DNA of 64,000 nt from Pelomonas candidula (GCF_043555985.1 NZ_JBIGIC010000002.1:186001-250000); one strand, 5' to 3'; positions 44,514 to 53,181 are shown, numbered from the stretch's first letter. Notes: generated from the sequence alone by a model not told the origin. Program-made: numbers and translations.

Positions 44514-44527
44514 TTGACGTAGGTCAA
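44514..44527. promoter_or_regulatory. FNR/Crp-type dyad TTGAC-GTAG-GTCAA
   Basis: A perfect 5-4-5 dyad, one base per half from the FNR consensus TTGAT-N4-ATCAA, lies about 121-134 bp upstream of the desaturase ATG and overlaps the last codon of the RsmB-like gene. Regulation of the desaturase by an Fnr/Anr-type factor is inferred. Confidence 0.5.
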
Positions 44528-45786
44528 GCCGCCCGTTCCCAGACGACGGCGAAAAAGCCATCGGTGGCGTTCCGGTGCGGCCACATCCGAAGTGCGCCGT
44601 TTTCCACCAGTTCGCCGGTCCGCTCGACCTGGACCTTGGCCAGCGCCTCAGCGGCGTCCAGCGGCTTGAAGTCTGGATGGGCTGCAGCGAACTCGGCCGC
44701 GATGACCTCGTTCTCGGCATCCAGCAGGCTGCACGTCGCGTAGACGAGGCGGCCTCCCGGCTTCACGAGGCGGGCGGCGCTGGCCAGGATGGCACGCTGC
44801 TTGGCCTGCAGCTCCGCTACGGCCTGTGGTGACTGGCGCCATTTCAGGTCCGGGTTGCGGCGCAAGGTGCCCAGGCCAGAACACGGCGCGTCGACCAGCA
44901 CGCGGTCGATCTTTCCGGCCAGACGCTTGATGCGGTCATCGCGCTCGTGGGCGATCTGGGCGGGGTAGACGTTGGACAGGCCGCTGCGAGCCAGTCGCGG
45001 CTTGAGCGCGTCCAGCCGGTGGCCAGACACGTCGAAGGCGTACAGCCGGCCGGTGTTGCGCATCGCCGCCCCCAGTGCCAGCGTTTTGCCGCCAGCGCCG
45101 GCACAGAAGTCCACGACCATCTCGCCGCGCTTGGGCGCCAGCAACAAGGCCAGCAACTGGCTGCCTTCGTCCTGCACCTCGACGCCGCCGCTGGTGAACA
45201 GCTCCAGCTTGTTCAGCACCGGCTTGCCTTCGATGCGCAGGCCGAGCGGCGAGTACGGCGTGGGTGTCGCGTCGATGCCCAAGGTCTTGAGCTGCGCCTG
45301 GGCCTCCTCACGCTTGAGCTTGAGCGTATTGACGCGCAGGTCCAGCGGCGCGGCCTCGTTCAGCGACGTGGCAAGTTTCCAGAACTCGTCCTCGCCGAGG
45401 CGGTCACGCAGCGGCTCGGCCAGCCAGTCGGGCATGTTGTGGCGCAGCTTTGGAGCCAGGCTCTCCGGCGAGATCGCCTGGACCTGGGCCAGCCACTGCT
45501 GCTCGGCCGGGCTCAGCGCGCCGCGCAGGAAGCTGTCGCTGCCACGCCAGGCCAACATGGCCAGGCGGCGGTTCAGCGGCCCGCTGCCGCTCTGGGCCAG
45601 GTTCTGGAACTTCAGCCGCTCGCGCAACAACGCGTAGACGGTTTCGGCCAGGCTGGCGCGCTCGCGCTGGCCGAGGTTCTTGTGTTGACGGAAAAAGGCC
45701 GAAACAGTGGCGTCGGCCGGCGCGTCGAGCTTGTTGACGGCGGCGATCAGCTCGGCGCACAGCTCCAGCAGGGCATTAGGATGCAT
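44524..45786 (-). CDS. RsmB/NOP-family rRNA cytosine-C5 methyltransferase
   Basis: 420-aa SAM-dependent RNA m5C methyltransferase. N-terminal NusB-like helical region (about 1-140). SAM motif VVDFCAGAGGKTLALGAAM, catalytic motifs DAPCSGLGTLRRNPDLKW and VYATCSLLDAENE (Cys about 354). The N-terminal region fits RsmB rather than RsmF, but assignment to C967 of 16S rRNA is by family only. Divergent from the DUF1345 gene, 43 bp apart. Confidence 0.88.
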   Translation of the reverse strand: MHPNALLELCAELIAAVNKLDAPADATVSAFFRQHKNLGQRERASLAETVYALLRERLKFQNLAQSGSGPLNRRLAMLAWRGSDSFLRGALSPAEQQWLAQVQAISPESLAPKLRHNMPDWLAEPLRDRLGEDEFWKLATSLNEAAPLDLRVNTLKLKREEAQAQLKTLGIDATPTPYSPLGLRIEGKPVLNKLELFTSGGVEVQDEGSQLLALLLAPKRGEMVVDFCAGAGGKTLALGAAMRNTGRLYAFDVSGHRLDALKPRLARSGLSNVYPAQIAHERDDRIKRLAGKIDRVLVDAPCSGLGTLRRNPDLKWRQSPQAVAELQAKQRAILASAARLVKPGGRLVYATCSLLDAENEVIAAEFAAAHPDFKPLDAAEALAKVQVERTGELVENGALRMWPHRNATDGFFAVVWERAA

Positions 45787-45829
45787 CGCGCCATTATCCC
45801 AAGCCCTTGCCGGGCTGCCCTGCCGCCGG

Positions 45830-46480
45830 ATGAATCTCTGGACCCAATTGCGTCTCCGCCCCCGGCTGCTGTCGGCCATCGCTGTCGGCGGCGCACTCGC
45901 CGCCTTGTGGCCCGCCGACCTGTCCCTGACGACACGGCTGCTGCTGGGCTGGGACTTCACGTTGTGGATCTACCTGCCGCTGGTGCTGTGGATGATGCTG
46001 GGGCACGGCGGTTCGGTCGATGTGCAGCGGCGCGCCAGCCGGCTCGCCGACGGACTGCCGGTAATGCTGATGCTGGCCATCGGCGGCGCCGTAGCCAGCT
46101 TCGGCGCCATCGCTCTGGAGCTGAACACGGCGCGCGCCGCCCACTCAGCCCCGGCACCCACCTTGATCTTCGCGGTGGCCACGGTCTGCAGTTCCTGGCT
46201 GCTGCTGCCGGTGGAGTTCGGCATTGCCTACGCCGCGCTGTACCACGGGGGCGGCAAGGCGGCCCACGGGCTGGAGTTCCCAGGTGACGATGGCGCACCG
46301 GACTACGGCGACTTCCTGTACTTCTCGATTACCGTGGCCGCCACGTCGCAGACGTCGGACGTCGGCGTCAGCTCAAAGGCAATGCGCCGGCTGGTGCTGG
46401 TTCAGGCCCTGCTGGCCTTCGCCTTCAACACGGGGGTACTGGCGCTGACGATCAACATCCTGGCCAGCTTGATCAGCTGA
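45830..46480 (+). CDS. DUF1345 family membrane protein
   Basis: 216 aa with about five membrane segments. The family hallmark DFLYFSITVAATSQTSDVGVSSKAMRRLVLVQALLAFAFNTGVLALTINI resembles a potassium-channel-like pore and inner helix. Function unknown. Followed by intergenic repeat copy A. Confidence 0.85.
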   Translation: MNLWTQLRLRPRLLSAIAVGGALAALWPADLSLTTRLLLGWDFTLWIYLPLVLWMMLGHGGSVDVQRRASRLADGLPVMLMLAIGGAVASFGAIALELNTARAAHSAPAPTLIFAVATVCSSWLLLPVEFGIAYAALYHGGGKAAHGLEFPGDDGAPDYGDFLYFSITVAATSQTSDVGVSSKAMRRLVLVQALLAFAFNTGVLALTINILASLIS

Positions 46481-46495
46481 AAATGACTTAAGCCG

Positions 46496-46583
46496 CTCGC
46501 CCAGTCTTGCCTCGCTGAACGCGGGCAAGCCTAGCGGTCCCCAGAGGGGTCAGCTCGGGACCGGCCCAGCGCTTGGCCGGCAA
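46496..46583 (+). repeat. Intergenic repeat family, copy A (shortest)
   Basis: Shares with copies B and C the blocks CTCGCCCAGTCT, CGCTGAACGCG, GGTCCCC-AGAGGGG and GCTCGGGA-CCGGCCCAGCGC. The central hairpin seen in B and C is missing. It lies between the convergent DUF1345 and purN genes. Confidence 0.7.
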
Positions 46584-46610
46584 GTTCGATGCACCGCGAG
46601 CGCGCGATGT

Positions 46611-47243
46611 CTAGCCAAGCAGAAGATGTTGCGCCGCGCCATCGCGGTGGCGCACCTTCTCACCATCCCACACCAGCGCATCCTCGACGAACCAGCGCAC
46701 CGACTGCGGATAGATACGGTGCTCGGCCGTCAGCACACGGGCCGACAGCGTCTTCGCATCGTCGCCAGCCAGCACCGGCACGGCCGCCTGCATGACGATG
46801 GCGCCGTGGTCCAGCTCGGCGGTGACGAAATGCACCGTCACGCCGGCGATCTTGCAGCCCATCTCGATCGCGCGCTCGTGCGTATGCAGGCCCGTGAAGG
46901 CCGGCAGCAGCGACGGGTGAATGTTGAGCATGCGCCGCGCGTAGCGGGCCGTGAAGCCCGGCGTCAGGATACGCATGAAGCCGGCCAGCACGACCAGGTC
47001 GGGCGAGAAGCCGTCGATGACGCGGGCCAGCTCGGCGTCGAAGTCCTCACGGCTGGCAAAGGCCTTGTGATCGACGACGGCAGTGGCGATGCCATGCTGG
47101 GCAGCGAACTGCAGACCACCCGCGTCGGGCCGGTTGCTGATGACTGCGGCCACCTCGGCCGGCCAGCCCTCCGCCTTGCAGGCCTTCACGATGGCCTCCA
47201 TGTTGGAGCCCCGCCCCGAAATCAGAATTACCACTCTCTTCAT
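46611..47243 (-). CDS. purN: Phosphoribosylglycinamide formyltransferase
   Basis: 210-aa enzyme of purine synthesis using 10-formyl-THF. N-terminal VVILISGRGSNMEAIV binds the substrate phosphate; catalytic MLNIHPSLLPAFTG (Asn, His) and VTAELDHGAIV (Asp) are intact. Divergent from trpS. Confidence 0.95.
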   Translation of the reverse strand: MKRVVILISGRGSNMEAIVKACKAEGWPAEVAAVISNRPDAGGLQFAAQHGIATAVVDHKAFASREDFDAELARVIDGFSPDLVVLAGFMRILTPGFTARYARRMLNIHPSLLPAFTGLHTHERAIEMGCKIAGVTVHFVTAELDHGAIVMQAAVPVLAGDDAKTLSARVLTAEHRIYPQSVRWFVEDALVWDGEKVRHRDGAAQHLLLG

Positions 47244-47314
47244 GGGGCGTCAGTGTAGGCGGCCCACCCATGTCGACCGGCAGGACAAGGGCGTTGAACG
47301 ACAATCCGCGCCCC

Positions 47315-48316
47315 ATGACGACACCCGTCCTCACCCGCCCGCGCATCCTGTCGGGCATGCGCCCGACCGGCGCACTCCACCTCGGCCACTACCATGGCGC
47401 ACTCAAGAACTGGGTGCGGCTGCAGGACAGCCATGAGGGCTTCTTCTTCGTCGCCGACTGGCATGCGCTGACCACGCAGCGCCCCAGCGGTGACACGCTG
47501 GCCCGCCACAGCTACGACATGGTCACCGACTGGCTGGCCGCCGGCGTCGACCCCGAGCGCTGCACGCTGTTCCTGCAGAGCCGCATGCCCGAGCACGCCG
47601 AGCTGTTCACGCTGCTGGCGATGTGCACGCCGTCGTCATGGCTGGCCCGCATGCCCAGCTACAAGGACCAGATCGCTGAAGACCCCGAACTGGCCACCTA
47701 CGGTTTCCTCGGCTACCCGCTGCTGCAGGCGGCCGACATCCTGCTCTACAAGCCGGCCGGCGTGCCGGTGGGCGAGGACCAGGCCGCCCACGTCGAGGTG
47801 ACGCGCGAAGTCGCGCGGCGCTTCAACCGGCTCTACGCGGCCGACGCGCCGGTCTTCGCCGAACCCCAGGCGCTGCTGACCGAGACCGCCCGCGTGCCCG
47901 GGCTGGACGGCCAGAAGATGAGCAAGAGCCTCGGCAACGCCATCGCGATGCGCGACGAGCCCGAGGCCACGGCGGCCAAGATCCGCACCATGCCGACCGA
48001 CCCGCGGCGCGTGCGCCGCACCGACGCCGGCGACCCGGCACGCTGCCCCGTCTGGCCGCTGCACCAGATCTATACCGACGAGAGCACGCGCACCGCCTGC
48101 GAGACAGGCTGCCGCACCGCCAGCATCGGCTGCCTGGACTGCAAGCAGCCACTCATCGAGGCGATCCAGAAGGAACAGGCCCCCTGGCGCGAACGCGCCG
48201 CGGCGCTGGACCCGCAGCAGGTCAAGTGGACGCTGGAGCTCGGTACCGAGCGCGCCCGCGCCGTCGCGCGCAAGACGCTGCGCGAGGTGCGTGCGGCGAT
48301 GGGACTGGCTGCGTGA
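47315..48316 (+). CDS. trpS: Tryptophanyl-tRNA synthetase
   Basis: 333-aa class I synthetase. HIGH-type LHLGHYHG at about residues 21-28, DWHALTT, YPLLQAADILLY, and KMSKS in GQKMSKSLGN near 200. Start at MTTPVLTRPRILSG; an in-frame ATG 15 codons upstream would add a non-conserved segment. Stop overlaps the next gene by GTGA. An insertion with CETGCRTASIGCLDCKQ near residue 265 (four Cys) is typical of a subset of proteobacterial enzymes. Confidence 0.95.
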   Translation: MTTPVLTRPRILSGMRPTGALHLGHYHGALKNWVRLQDSHEGFFFVADWHALTTQRPSGDTLARHSYDMVTDWLAAGVDPERCTLFLQSRMPEHAELFTLLAMCTPSSWLARMPSYKDQIAEDPELATYGFLGYPLLQAADILLYKPAGVPVGEDQAAHVEVTREVARRFNRLYAADAPVFAEPQALLTETARVPGLDGQKMSKSLGNAIAMRDEPEATAAKIRTMPTDPRRVRRTDAGDPARCPVWPLHQIYTDESTRTACETGCRTASIGCLDCKQPLIEAIQKEQAPWRERAAALDPQQVKWTLELGTERARAVARKTLREVRAAMGLAA

Positions 48317-48720
48317 ATTCGACGATCCATGTCACCGATCTCGAAGCCGCCATCAACTGGTGGCGCGAGCGTTCGCCGTCGCCCGACGGCGTCAGCGCCG
48401 CGCCCGAGGTACGCGCGCTGGCCGAGGCGTATGCACTGCTCGCCTGGAGCCGCGCGACCGAGCTGGACCCTGACTCTCTGAGTGACGCGGCCCTGGACGC
48501 CTGGTTCGCCTGGTACGCGACGACGCCCGACTCGCCCTGCATTGCCATCTGCTCCACGGCCCAGGGCGACGGCATCTGCAAAGGCTGCGGCCGCACGTTC
48601 GATGAGGTGCAGCACTGGCCCGCGCTCGACCCGTTCGAGAAGCGCGTCGTCTGGCATCGCATCACGTCCGACGGCACGGCCTGGCGCTTCAACCGCTACG
48701 CCGAACGCGCGCAGAGATGA
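48313..48720 (+). CDS. DUF3717-DUF1289 two-domain protein
   Basis: 135 aa. GTG start overlaps the trpS stop (GTGA). Residues 4-60 (IHVTDLEAAINWWRERSPSPDG) match DUF3717; residues 75-100 (SPCIAICSTAQGDGICKGCGRTFDEVQHW) match the Cys-rich DUF1289, with four Cys that may hold a metal. The rest is basic. Function unknown. Stop overlaps the MATE gene start by ATGA, so trpS, this gene and the transporter are coupled. Confidence 0.85.
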   Translation: MNSTIHVTDLEAAINWWRERSPSPDGVSAAPEVRALAEAYALLAWSRATELDPDSLSDAALDAWFAWYATTPDSPCIAICSTAQGDGICKGCGRTFDEVQHWPALDPFEKRVVWHRITSDGTAWRFNRYAERAQR

Positions 48721-50063
48721 CGACCAGGATTCGCTTCGTCGACAGCGTCCGCCGCCTCGTGCCGCTGGCCTGGCCGGTGCTCGTCGGGCAGATCGCCGTG
48801 ATGATGTTCAGCACGGTCGACACGCTGATGATGGGACGCGTCGGCCCCCAGGACCTGGCGGCGTTCGCCGTCGGCTCGGCGGCCTACGTGAGCATCTTCG
48901 TCGGGCTGATGGGCATCGTGCTCGCCATCGGCCCCATCGCCGGGCGGCACTTCGGCGCCGATGACCGGCCCGGCGCCGGCCGCAGCTTTGTGCAGGCGCA
49001 GTGGATGGCCCTGCTGCTGTGCGTACCGGGCTGCCTGGCGCTGTGGTTCCCCACGCCCTTCATCTGGCTGGCGCAGCTGGACGCGGCGCAGGCAGCCAAG
49101 GTGCAGGCCTACACGCGCCCCGAGGCCTTCGCGCTGCCGGCCGCCCTGCTGTTCACGGCCTTCCGCGGCTTCTCGACGGCGGTGAGTCGCCCCAAGGCCG
49201 TCATGGCCATGCAGCTGACCGGCCTCGCTGCCAAGGTGCCGCTGAACGCGATGCTCGTCTTCGGCTGGGGGCCCATCCCGGCGATGGGTGTGGGCGGCTG
49301 CGGCTGGGCCACGGCCATCGCCATGACGGCGCAGGCCCTCGTCGCGCTGGCGCTGCTGCGCCGCGACCCGTTCTACCGGTCCTTCGCCGTGCCGCACCTG
49401 TGGCGCACGCGCCCCGACAGCACCGAGCTGTGGGCGCTGGTGCGGCTGGGGCTGCCGATGGGCGGCTCCATCCTCGTCGAGGTGACGGGCTTCACCTTCA
49501 TGGCCTTCTTCATCGCGCGCGTCGGCGCGACGCCGGTGGCGGGCCACCAGATCGCCGTCAACCTCGTGGCCATGATGTTCATGATCGCGCTCGCGCTGGC
49601 CATGTCGGCACTCACGCTGGTGGCCCAGCACCTGGGCGCCGGCGAGAAGCGCGAGGCGCGCACGGTGGGCCGGCATGCGATGGTGCTGGGCGTGCTGGTG
49701 GCGGCCACGGTGGGCGCCGTCGTGGCGCTGGCGCGGGAACCCATCGTGTCGCTGTACACGTCCAACCCCGAGACCGCCGCCGCGGCGCTGCCGCTGCTGG
49801 TGTGGGTGTGGTTCTTCCACCTCGGCGACGCGCTGCAGACGGTGGCGGCCCATGTGCTGCGCGCGTACCACGTGGCCACGCTGCCGATGGTCATCTACAT
49901 CATCGCGCTGTGGGGCCTGGGCATCGGCGGCGGCTACTTCCTGGCGTTCGGTGCCCACGCCAAGGGTGCAGTGGGTTTCTGGCAGGCCGCAACGGCTGGC
50001 CTGCTGGCAGCCGGGCTGCTGCTGAGCCTGCTGCTCAAGCGTGTCTTCGACGAAAACCGCTAG
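48717..50063 (+). CDS. MATE-family multidrug efflux transporter
   Basis: 448 aa, twelve predicted membrane helices in two halves. N-terminal PLAWPVLVGQIAVMMFSTVDTLMMGRVGPQDLAA is the family signature, repeated in the second half (LVRLGLPMGGSILVEVTGFTFMAFFIARVG). NorM-like; exports cationic compounds with Na+ or H+. It is followed by repeat copy B. Confidence 0.92.
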   Translation: MTTRIRFVDSVRRLVPLAWPVLVGQIAVMMFSTVDTLMMGRVGPQDLAAFAVGSAAYVSIFVGLMGIVLAIGPIAGRHFGADDRPGAGRSFVQAQWMALLLCVPGCLALWFPTPFIWLAQLDAAQAAKVQAYTRPEAFALPAALLFTAFRGFSTAVSRPKAVMAMQLTGLAAKVPLNAMLVFGWGPIPAMGVGGCGWATAIAMTAQALVALALLRRDPFYRSFAVPHLWRTRPDSTELWALVRLGLPMGGSILVEVTGFTFMAFFIARVGATPVAGHQIAVNLVAMMFMIALALAMSALTLVAQHLGAGEKREARTVGRHAMVLGVLVAATVGAVVALAREPIVSLYTSNPETAAAALPLLVWVWFFHLGDALQTVAAHVLRAYHVATLPMVIYIIALWGLGIGGGYFLAFGAHAKGAVGFWQAATAGLLAAGLLLSLLLKRVFDENR

Positions 50064-50088
50064 ATCACGCAACCCCGCGTCCCGCCGC

Positions 50089-50208
50089 ACGCCGCTGAAC
50101 GCGATGCGTCTGGCCGGTCCCCAGCGGGGACGCCGTCGCTGGCGGCCTTGAGCCGCAAGCGACGTCAGGCGGGCCGGCTCGGGAGCGGCCCAGCGCTCGG
50201 CCCGAAAT
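50089..50208 (+). repeat. Intergenic repeat family, copy B
   Basis: Contains CGCTGAACGCG, GGTCCCC-AGCGGGGAC, a central hairpin CGTCGCT-GGCGGC...GCCGC-AAGCGACG (about 50134-50164), and GGCTCGGGAGCGGCCCAGCG then CTCGGCCCG. Lies between the convergent MATE and kinase genes, oriented with the MATE gene. Confidence 0.75.
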
Positions 50209-50226
50209 ACCTGCGTCGCATCGCGA

Positions 50227-51657
50227 TCAGCGCTTGGCTGCAGGCAGGAAGATCACGAAACGGCTGCCGCCGCCATCGCGCGGCAGGCAGCGCACGTTGC
50301 CGCCGTGGCGCTCGGCGATCTGCTTGACGAGGCTGAGCCCCAGGCCCACGCCACCCGCCATCTCGGCATGGCCGGGCAGACGGTAGAACGGCTCGAAGAT
50401 GCGCTCGCGCAGCTCCGCCGGCACGCCGGGGCCGCGGTCGGCCACGGCGAGCTCGTAGCCGCCGGCCACCGGGCGCAGCGAGAGTTCGACGTCCGGCCCG
50501 CCGTAGCGGCACGCGTTGTCCAGCAGGTTGCGCAGCGCACGGCGCAGCAGCCGCTCCTGGCCGTCGACACGGGCGGTATCGGTCTCGGGCTCGAAGCTCG
50601 CCTCGGCACGGGCCGCCTCCTCGGCGCCCAGAGCCAGCAGTTCGACGGCGAACGTGTCACCCATCGAACTGCCCGCCTCGAGGCGGCTGGCCAGCAGCAC
50701 CTCCTCGACGAGGGCGTCGAGCTCGGCGATGTTGACGTCGATTTCGCGCGCGAGGCGCTCGCGCTGAGCCGGCGCGGCGTCGTCCAGCATCGCGAAGGCC
50801 ATCTTCAGACGCGCCAGCGGCGAGCGCAGCTCGTGGCTGGCATTGGCCAGCAGCGTCTGGTGCGAGCGCAGCAGCGTCTCGATGCGCTCGGCCGCCTGGT
50901 TGAAGCTGTGGGCCACGGCTGCCACCTCATCGCGGCCGCTGTCGTCCACACGGTGGTGCAGTTGCCCGGCACCGAACTGCTCGACGCCCCGCTTGAGCGA
51001 CTCCAAGCGGCGCGTGAGCCGACGCACGACCGGATAGGCGCCCACGGCGACGCCAATGAACAGCAGGACCAGAACGATGGCCAGCGTCGACACGGCCGGC
51101 GCCCCCGGCGACACCGGGCGGTGCAGCCAGGGGCTTGTCCAGGGGCCGTCGTCCTGGCGCTGCGGGCGCGCGCCAGGGCCAGGCCCAGGGCCGCTGTCGG
51201 GTACGGCGCCATGGCCGAAACCGCCGCGGCCCTCGGGACCGGAGGCACCCGGACCGCCGGCCTGCGTGTTCGGCGGGCGGACGGTACGCACCGTCTCCAG
51301 GCTGCGTCCATCGCCGAGGGCGGCGCTGACGACGATGGCCCCCGGGTCGTCCACACGGCGCTGGAACATCGGCGTGGTCGCGATGACCTTGCCGTCCGCG
51401 TCCTCCAGGGCCACCGGCATGCGCAGCCGCCCCCCCCACTCGGCAAACGAAGCCGCCTGCGCCTCACGAGGGGCGGTGGCTGGCGGCAGCGCGAGCCTGA
51501 GCAGCGCCGCCATCGCGTTCAGCCGCTCGCCCGCCGACTGTTCGGCGCTGCCGCGCTCCTGCTCGATGTGACGCTGGAACAGCCAGGCGGACCCAAAGGC
51601 AAACGCCAGCAGCAGCGCCACCAGCGTCAGATAGATGCGGACGTAAAGAGATTTCAA
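50227..51657 (-). CDS. Sensor histidine kinase, CpxA-like
   Basis: 476 aa. It begins with TTG (no better start near); MKSLYVRIYLTLVALLLAFAFGS is a membrane helix. The periplasmic region (about 30-195) ends in an unusual Gly/Pro-rich stretch (about 130-170). Second helix at about 193-212, HAMP, H-box LANASHELRSPLARLKMAF, N-box LRNLLDNACRYGG, G-boxes ADRGPGVP and GVGLGLSLVKQI. Pairs with the CpxR-like regulator upstream, from which it is separated by 162 bp containing repeat copy C. Confidence 0.9.
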   Translation of the reverse strand: MKSLYVRIYLTLVALLLAFAFGSAWLFQRHIEQERGSAEQSAGERLNAMAALLRLALPPATAPREAQAASFAEWGGRLRMPVALEDADGKVIATTPMFQRRVDDPGAIVVSAALGDGRSLETVRTVRPPNTQAGGPGASGPEGRGGFGHGAVPDSGPGPGPGARPQRQDDGPWTSPWLHRPVSPGAPAVSTLAIVLVLLFIGVAVGAYPVVRRLTRRLESLKRGVEQFGAGQLHHRVDDSGRDEVAAVAHSFNQAAERIETLLRSHQTLLANASHELRSPLARLKMAFAMLDDAAPAQRERLAREIDVNIAELDALVEEVLLASRLEAGSSMGDTFAVELLALGAEEAARAEASFEPETDTARVDGQERLLRRALRNLLDNACRYGGPDVELSLRPVAGGYELAVADRGPGVPAELRERIFEPFYRLPGHAEMAGGVGLGLSLVKQIAERHGGNVRCLPRDGGGSRFVIFLPAAKR

Positions 51658-51673
51658 TTCAGCGGGGCATGGT

Positions 51674-51811
51674 TTGCGGGCCGAGCGCCGGGCCGCTCCC
51701 TAGCCGGCCCGCGTTGGCGATGTGCTTGCCGGTCGATCCGGCAAGCATCGCCGTCCCCTCGGGGGACCGACTGGGCTCGCCCGCGTTCAGCGCGGTGAGA
51801 CTGGGCGAGGG
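51674..51811 (-). repeat. Intergenic repeat family, copy C (inside a two-component operon)
   Basis: Read on the minus strand it shares CTCGCCCAGTCT, CGCTGAACGCGGGCGAGCCC, CGGTCCCCCGAGGGGAC and GGGAGCGGCCCGGCGCTCGG with copies A and B. Its core is a different hairpin, CTTGCCGG-ATCGA-CCGGCAAG (51724-51744). It lies between the regulator stop and kinase start, in the gene direction. Confidence 0.75.
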
Positions 51812-51819
51812 GTACCACG

Positions 51820-52536
51820 TCATGCAGCGTCGGCGTCGGCGTCCTGCTTGCGGGCAAAGACATAGCCTGCACCGCGCACTGTCAACACGCGGCGCGGGTT
51901 CTTGGGATCGTCCTCGATGACGGCACGGATGCGCGAGATGTGCACGTCGATGGAACGGTCGAAGGCCTCCAGCGGGTGGCCCTTGAGTGCATCCATGATC
52001 TGGTCGCGGCTCAGCACGCGGCCGGGGCTCTGCGCCAGCACGACGAGCAGGTCGAACTGATGGCTGGTCAGGTCGCAGATCTTGCCGTCCAGGCGCGCCA
52101 CGCGGGCGGCAAGGTCGATCTCCAGACGCCCGAAGCGCAGCACCTCGTCGCCGTCGAGCTTGGGCTCCAGGCGGCGCAGCAGCGCCTTGATGCGCGCCTG
52201 CAGCTCGCGGGGCTCGAAGGGCTTGGCAAGGTAGTCGTCCGCACCCAGCTCCAGGCCCAGGATGCGGTCCATGGGCTCGCCACGGGCTGACAGCATCAGC
52301 ACCGGCTGGTGGCGCCAGCGCGCGTCGCCGCGAAGCCATCGGCAGAAGTCCAGGCCGTCGCCATCGGGCAGCATCAGGTCCAGCACCAGCAGCTCGAAAC
52401 GGCCGTGGGCCAGCGCGTCGCGGGCCTGGGCCAGGCTGCCGGCAGCGCTGACCTCGAAGCCGGCGGAGCGCAGGTAGTCGCCCACCATGCCGGTCAGGCG
52501 GGCGTCGTCATCAATCAACAGCAGTCGAGCACTCAT
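51820..52536 (-). CDS. OmpR-family response regulator, CpxR-like
   Basis: 238 aa. Starts MSARLLLIDDDARL with receiver acidic pair; phosphoacceptor Asp in LLVLDLMLPDGDG, switch Ser in LMLSARGE, Lys in AKPFEPREL; winged helix VDVHISRIRAVIE and RRVLTVRGAGYVFARKQ. Lies 91 bp downstream of the Spy/CpxP gene and shares its promoter region. The final DADADAA tail is non-conserved. Confidence 0.92.
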   Translation of the reverse strand: MSARLLLIDDDARLTGMVGDYLRSAGFEVSAAGSLAQARDALAHGRFELLVLDLMLPDGDGLDFCRWLRGDARWRHQPVLMLSARGEPMDRILGLELGADDYLAKPFEPRELQARIKALLRRLEPKLDGDEVLRFGRLEIDLAARVARLDGKICDLTSHQFDLLVVLAQSPGRVLSRDQIMDALKGHPLEAFDRSIDVHISRIRAVIEDDPKNPRRVLTVRGAGYVFARKQDADADAA

Positions 52537-52627
52537 CGGGGGAGCCAGCGAAGTAAACGGAGGCCGGCGCGCTTCGGCGCCGGTGGGTCGGGGCTCAAGC
52601 ATCGCAGAACTCCTCGCCGAGGGGCAA

Positions 52628-53110
52628 TCAGCCCGGACGGTGGGCTGCGGCGCGAGCCTGGCGCTTCTGCGCCACGTCGGCGATCTTCGCGCGTTGCTCG
52701 GGCGTCAGCACACGGGCCGCGTCGATCGTGGCCTGGCTGAGGCGCTTGGAGGCAACGTCCTGCTGGGCGCTGATCTGCGCGCGCACGGACTCGATGGCGG
52801 CAGCGTCGATGTTGGCGGCGGTGTACAGCGTGCCAAGTTGCTCGTGCAGCTTGCGGCCGGCTTCGTGCTGGCCCTTCAGGTCTTCATGGGCGGCCTTGAA
52901 GATGGCTTCGATCTGGCTGCGCTGCGAGTCAGTCGCGCCGACAAGGTCCAGCACATGCTCGATGTGGCCACCGAACAGGCCCATCGGCGGCGGGCCGCCC
53001 TGCGGGCCGCCGTGGTGACCGGGTTGAGCCTGGGCAGCCACGCCGCCGAGGGCCAGCGCCACGGCCACGGTGCCGACGCGCAGAAGGTTCTGGAACTGGA
53101 AGGCTTTCAT
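52628..53110 (-). CDS. Spy/CpxP-family periplasmic protein
   Basis: 160 aa, exported: signal MKAFQFQNLLRVGTVAVALALGGVAAQA, then a His/Gly/Pro segment (QPGHHGGPQGGPPP) and the helical hairpin with two LTxxQ-like motifs (ATDSQRSQIEAIF, LTPEQRAKIADV). Family members are chaperones or inhibitors of their cognate kinase in envelope stress. First gene of the operon with the CpxR-like regulator and kinase, and preceded by a CpxR-type box. Confidence 0.88.
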   Translation of the reverse strand: MKAFQFQNLLRVGTVAVALALGGVAAQAQPGHHGGPQGGPPPMGLFGGHIEHVLDLVGATDSQRSQIEAIFKAAHEDLKGQHEAGRKLHEQLGTLYTAANIDAAAIESVRAQISAQQDVASKRLSQATIDAARVLTPEQRAKIADVAQKRQARAAAHRPG

Positions 53111-53181
53111 CAAAGGTCTCCTGGTTGAAGAGTCAGTGAGGTCATCTTCCAGGGCACCTGTGTGGGATCTTTGGGGACGGC

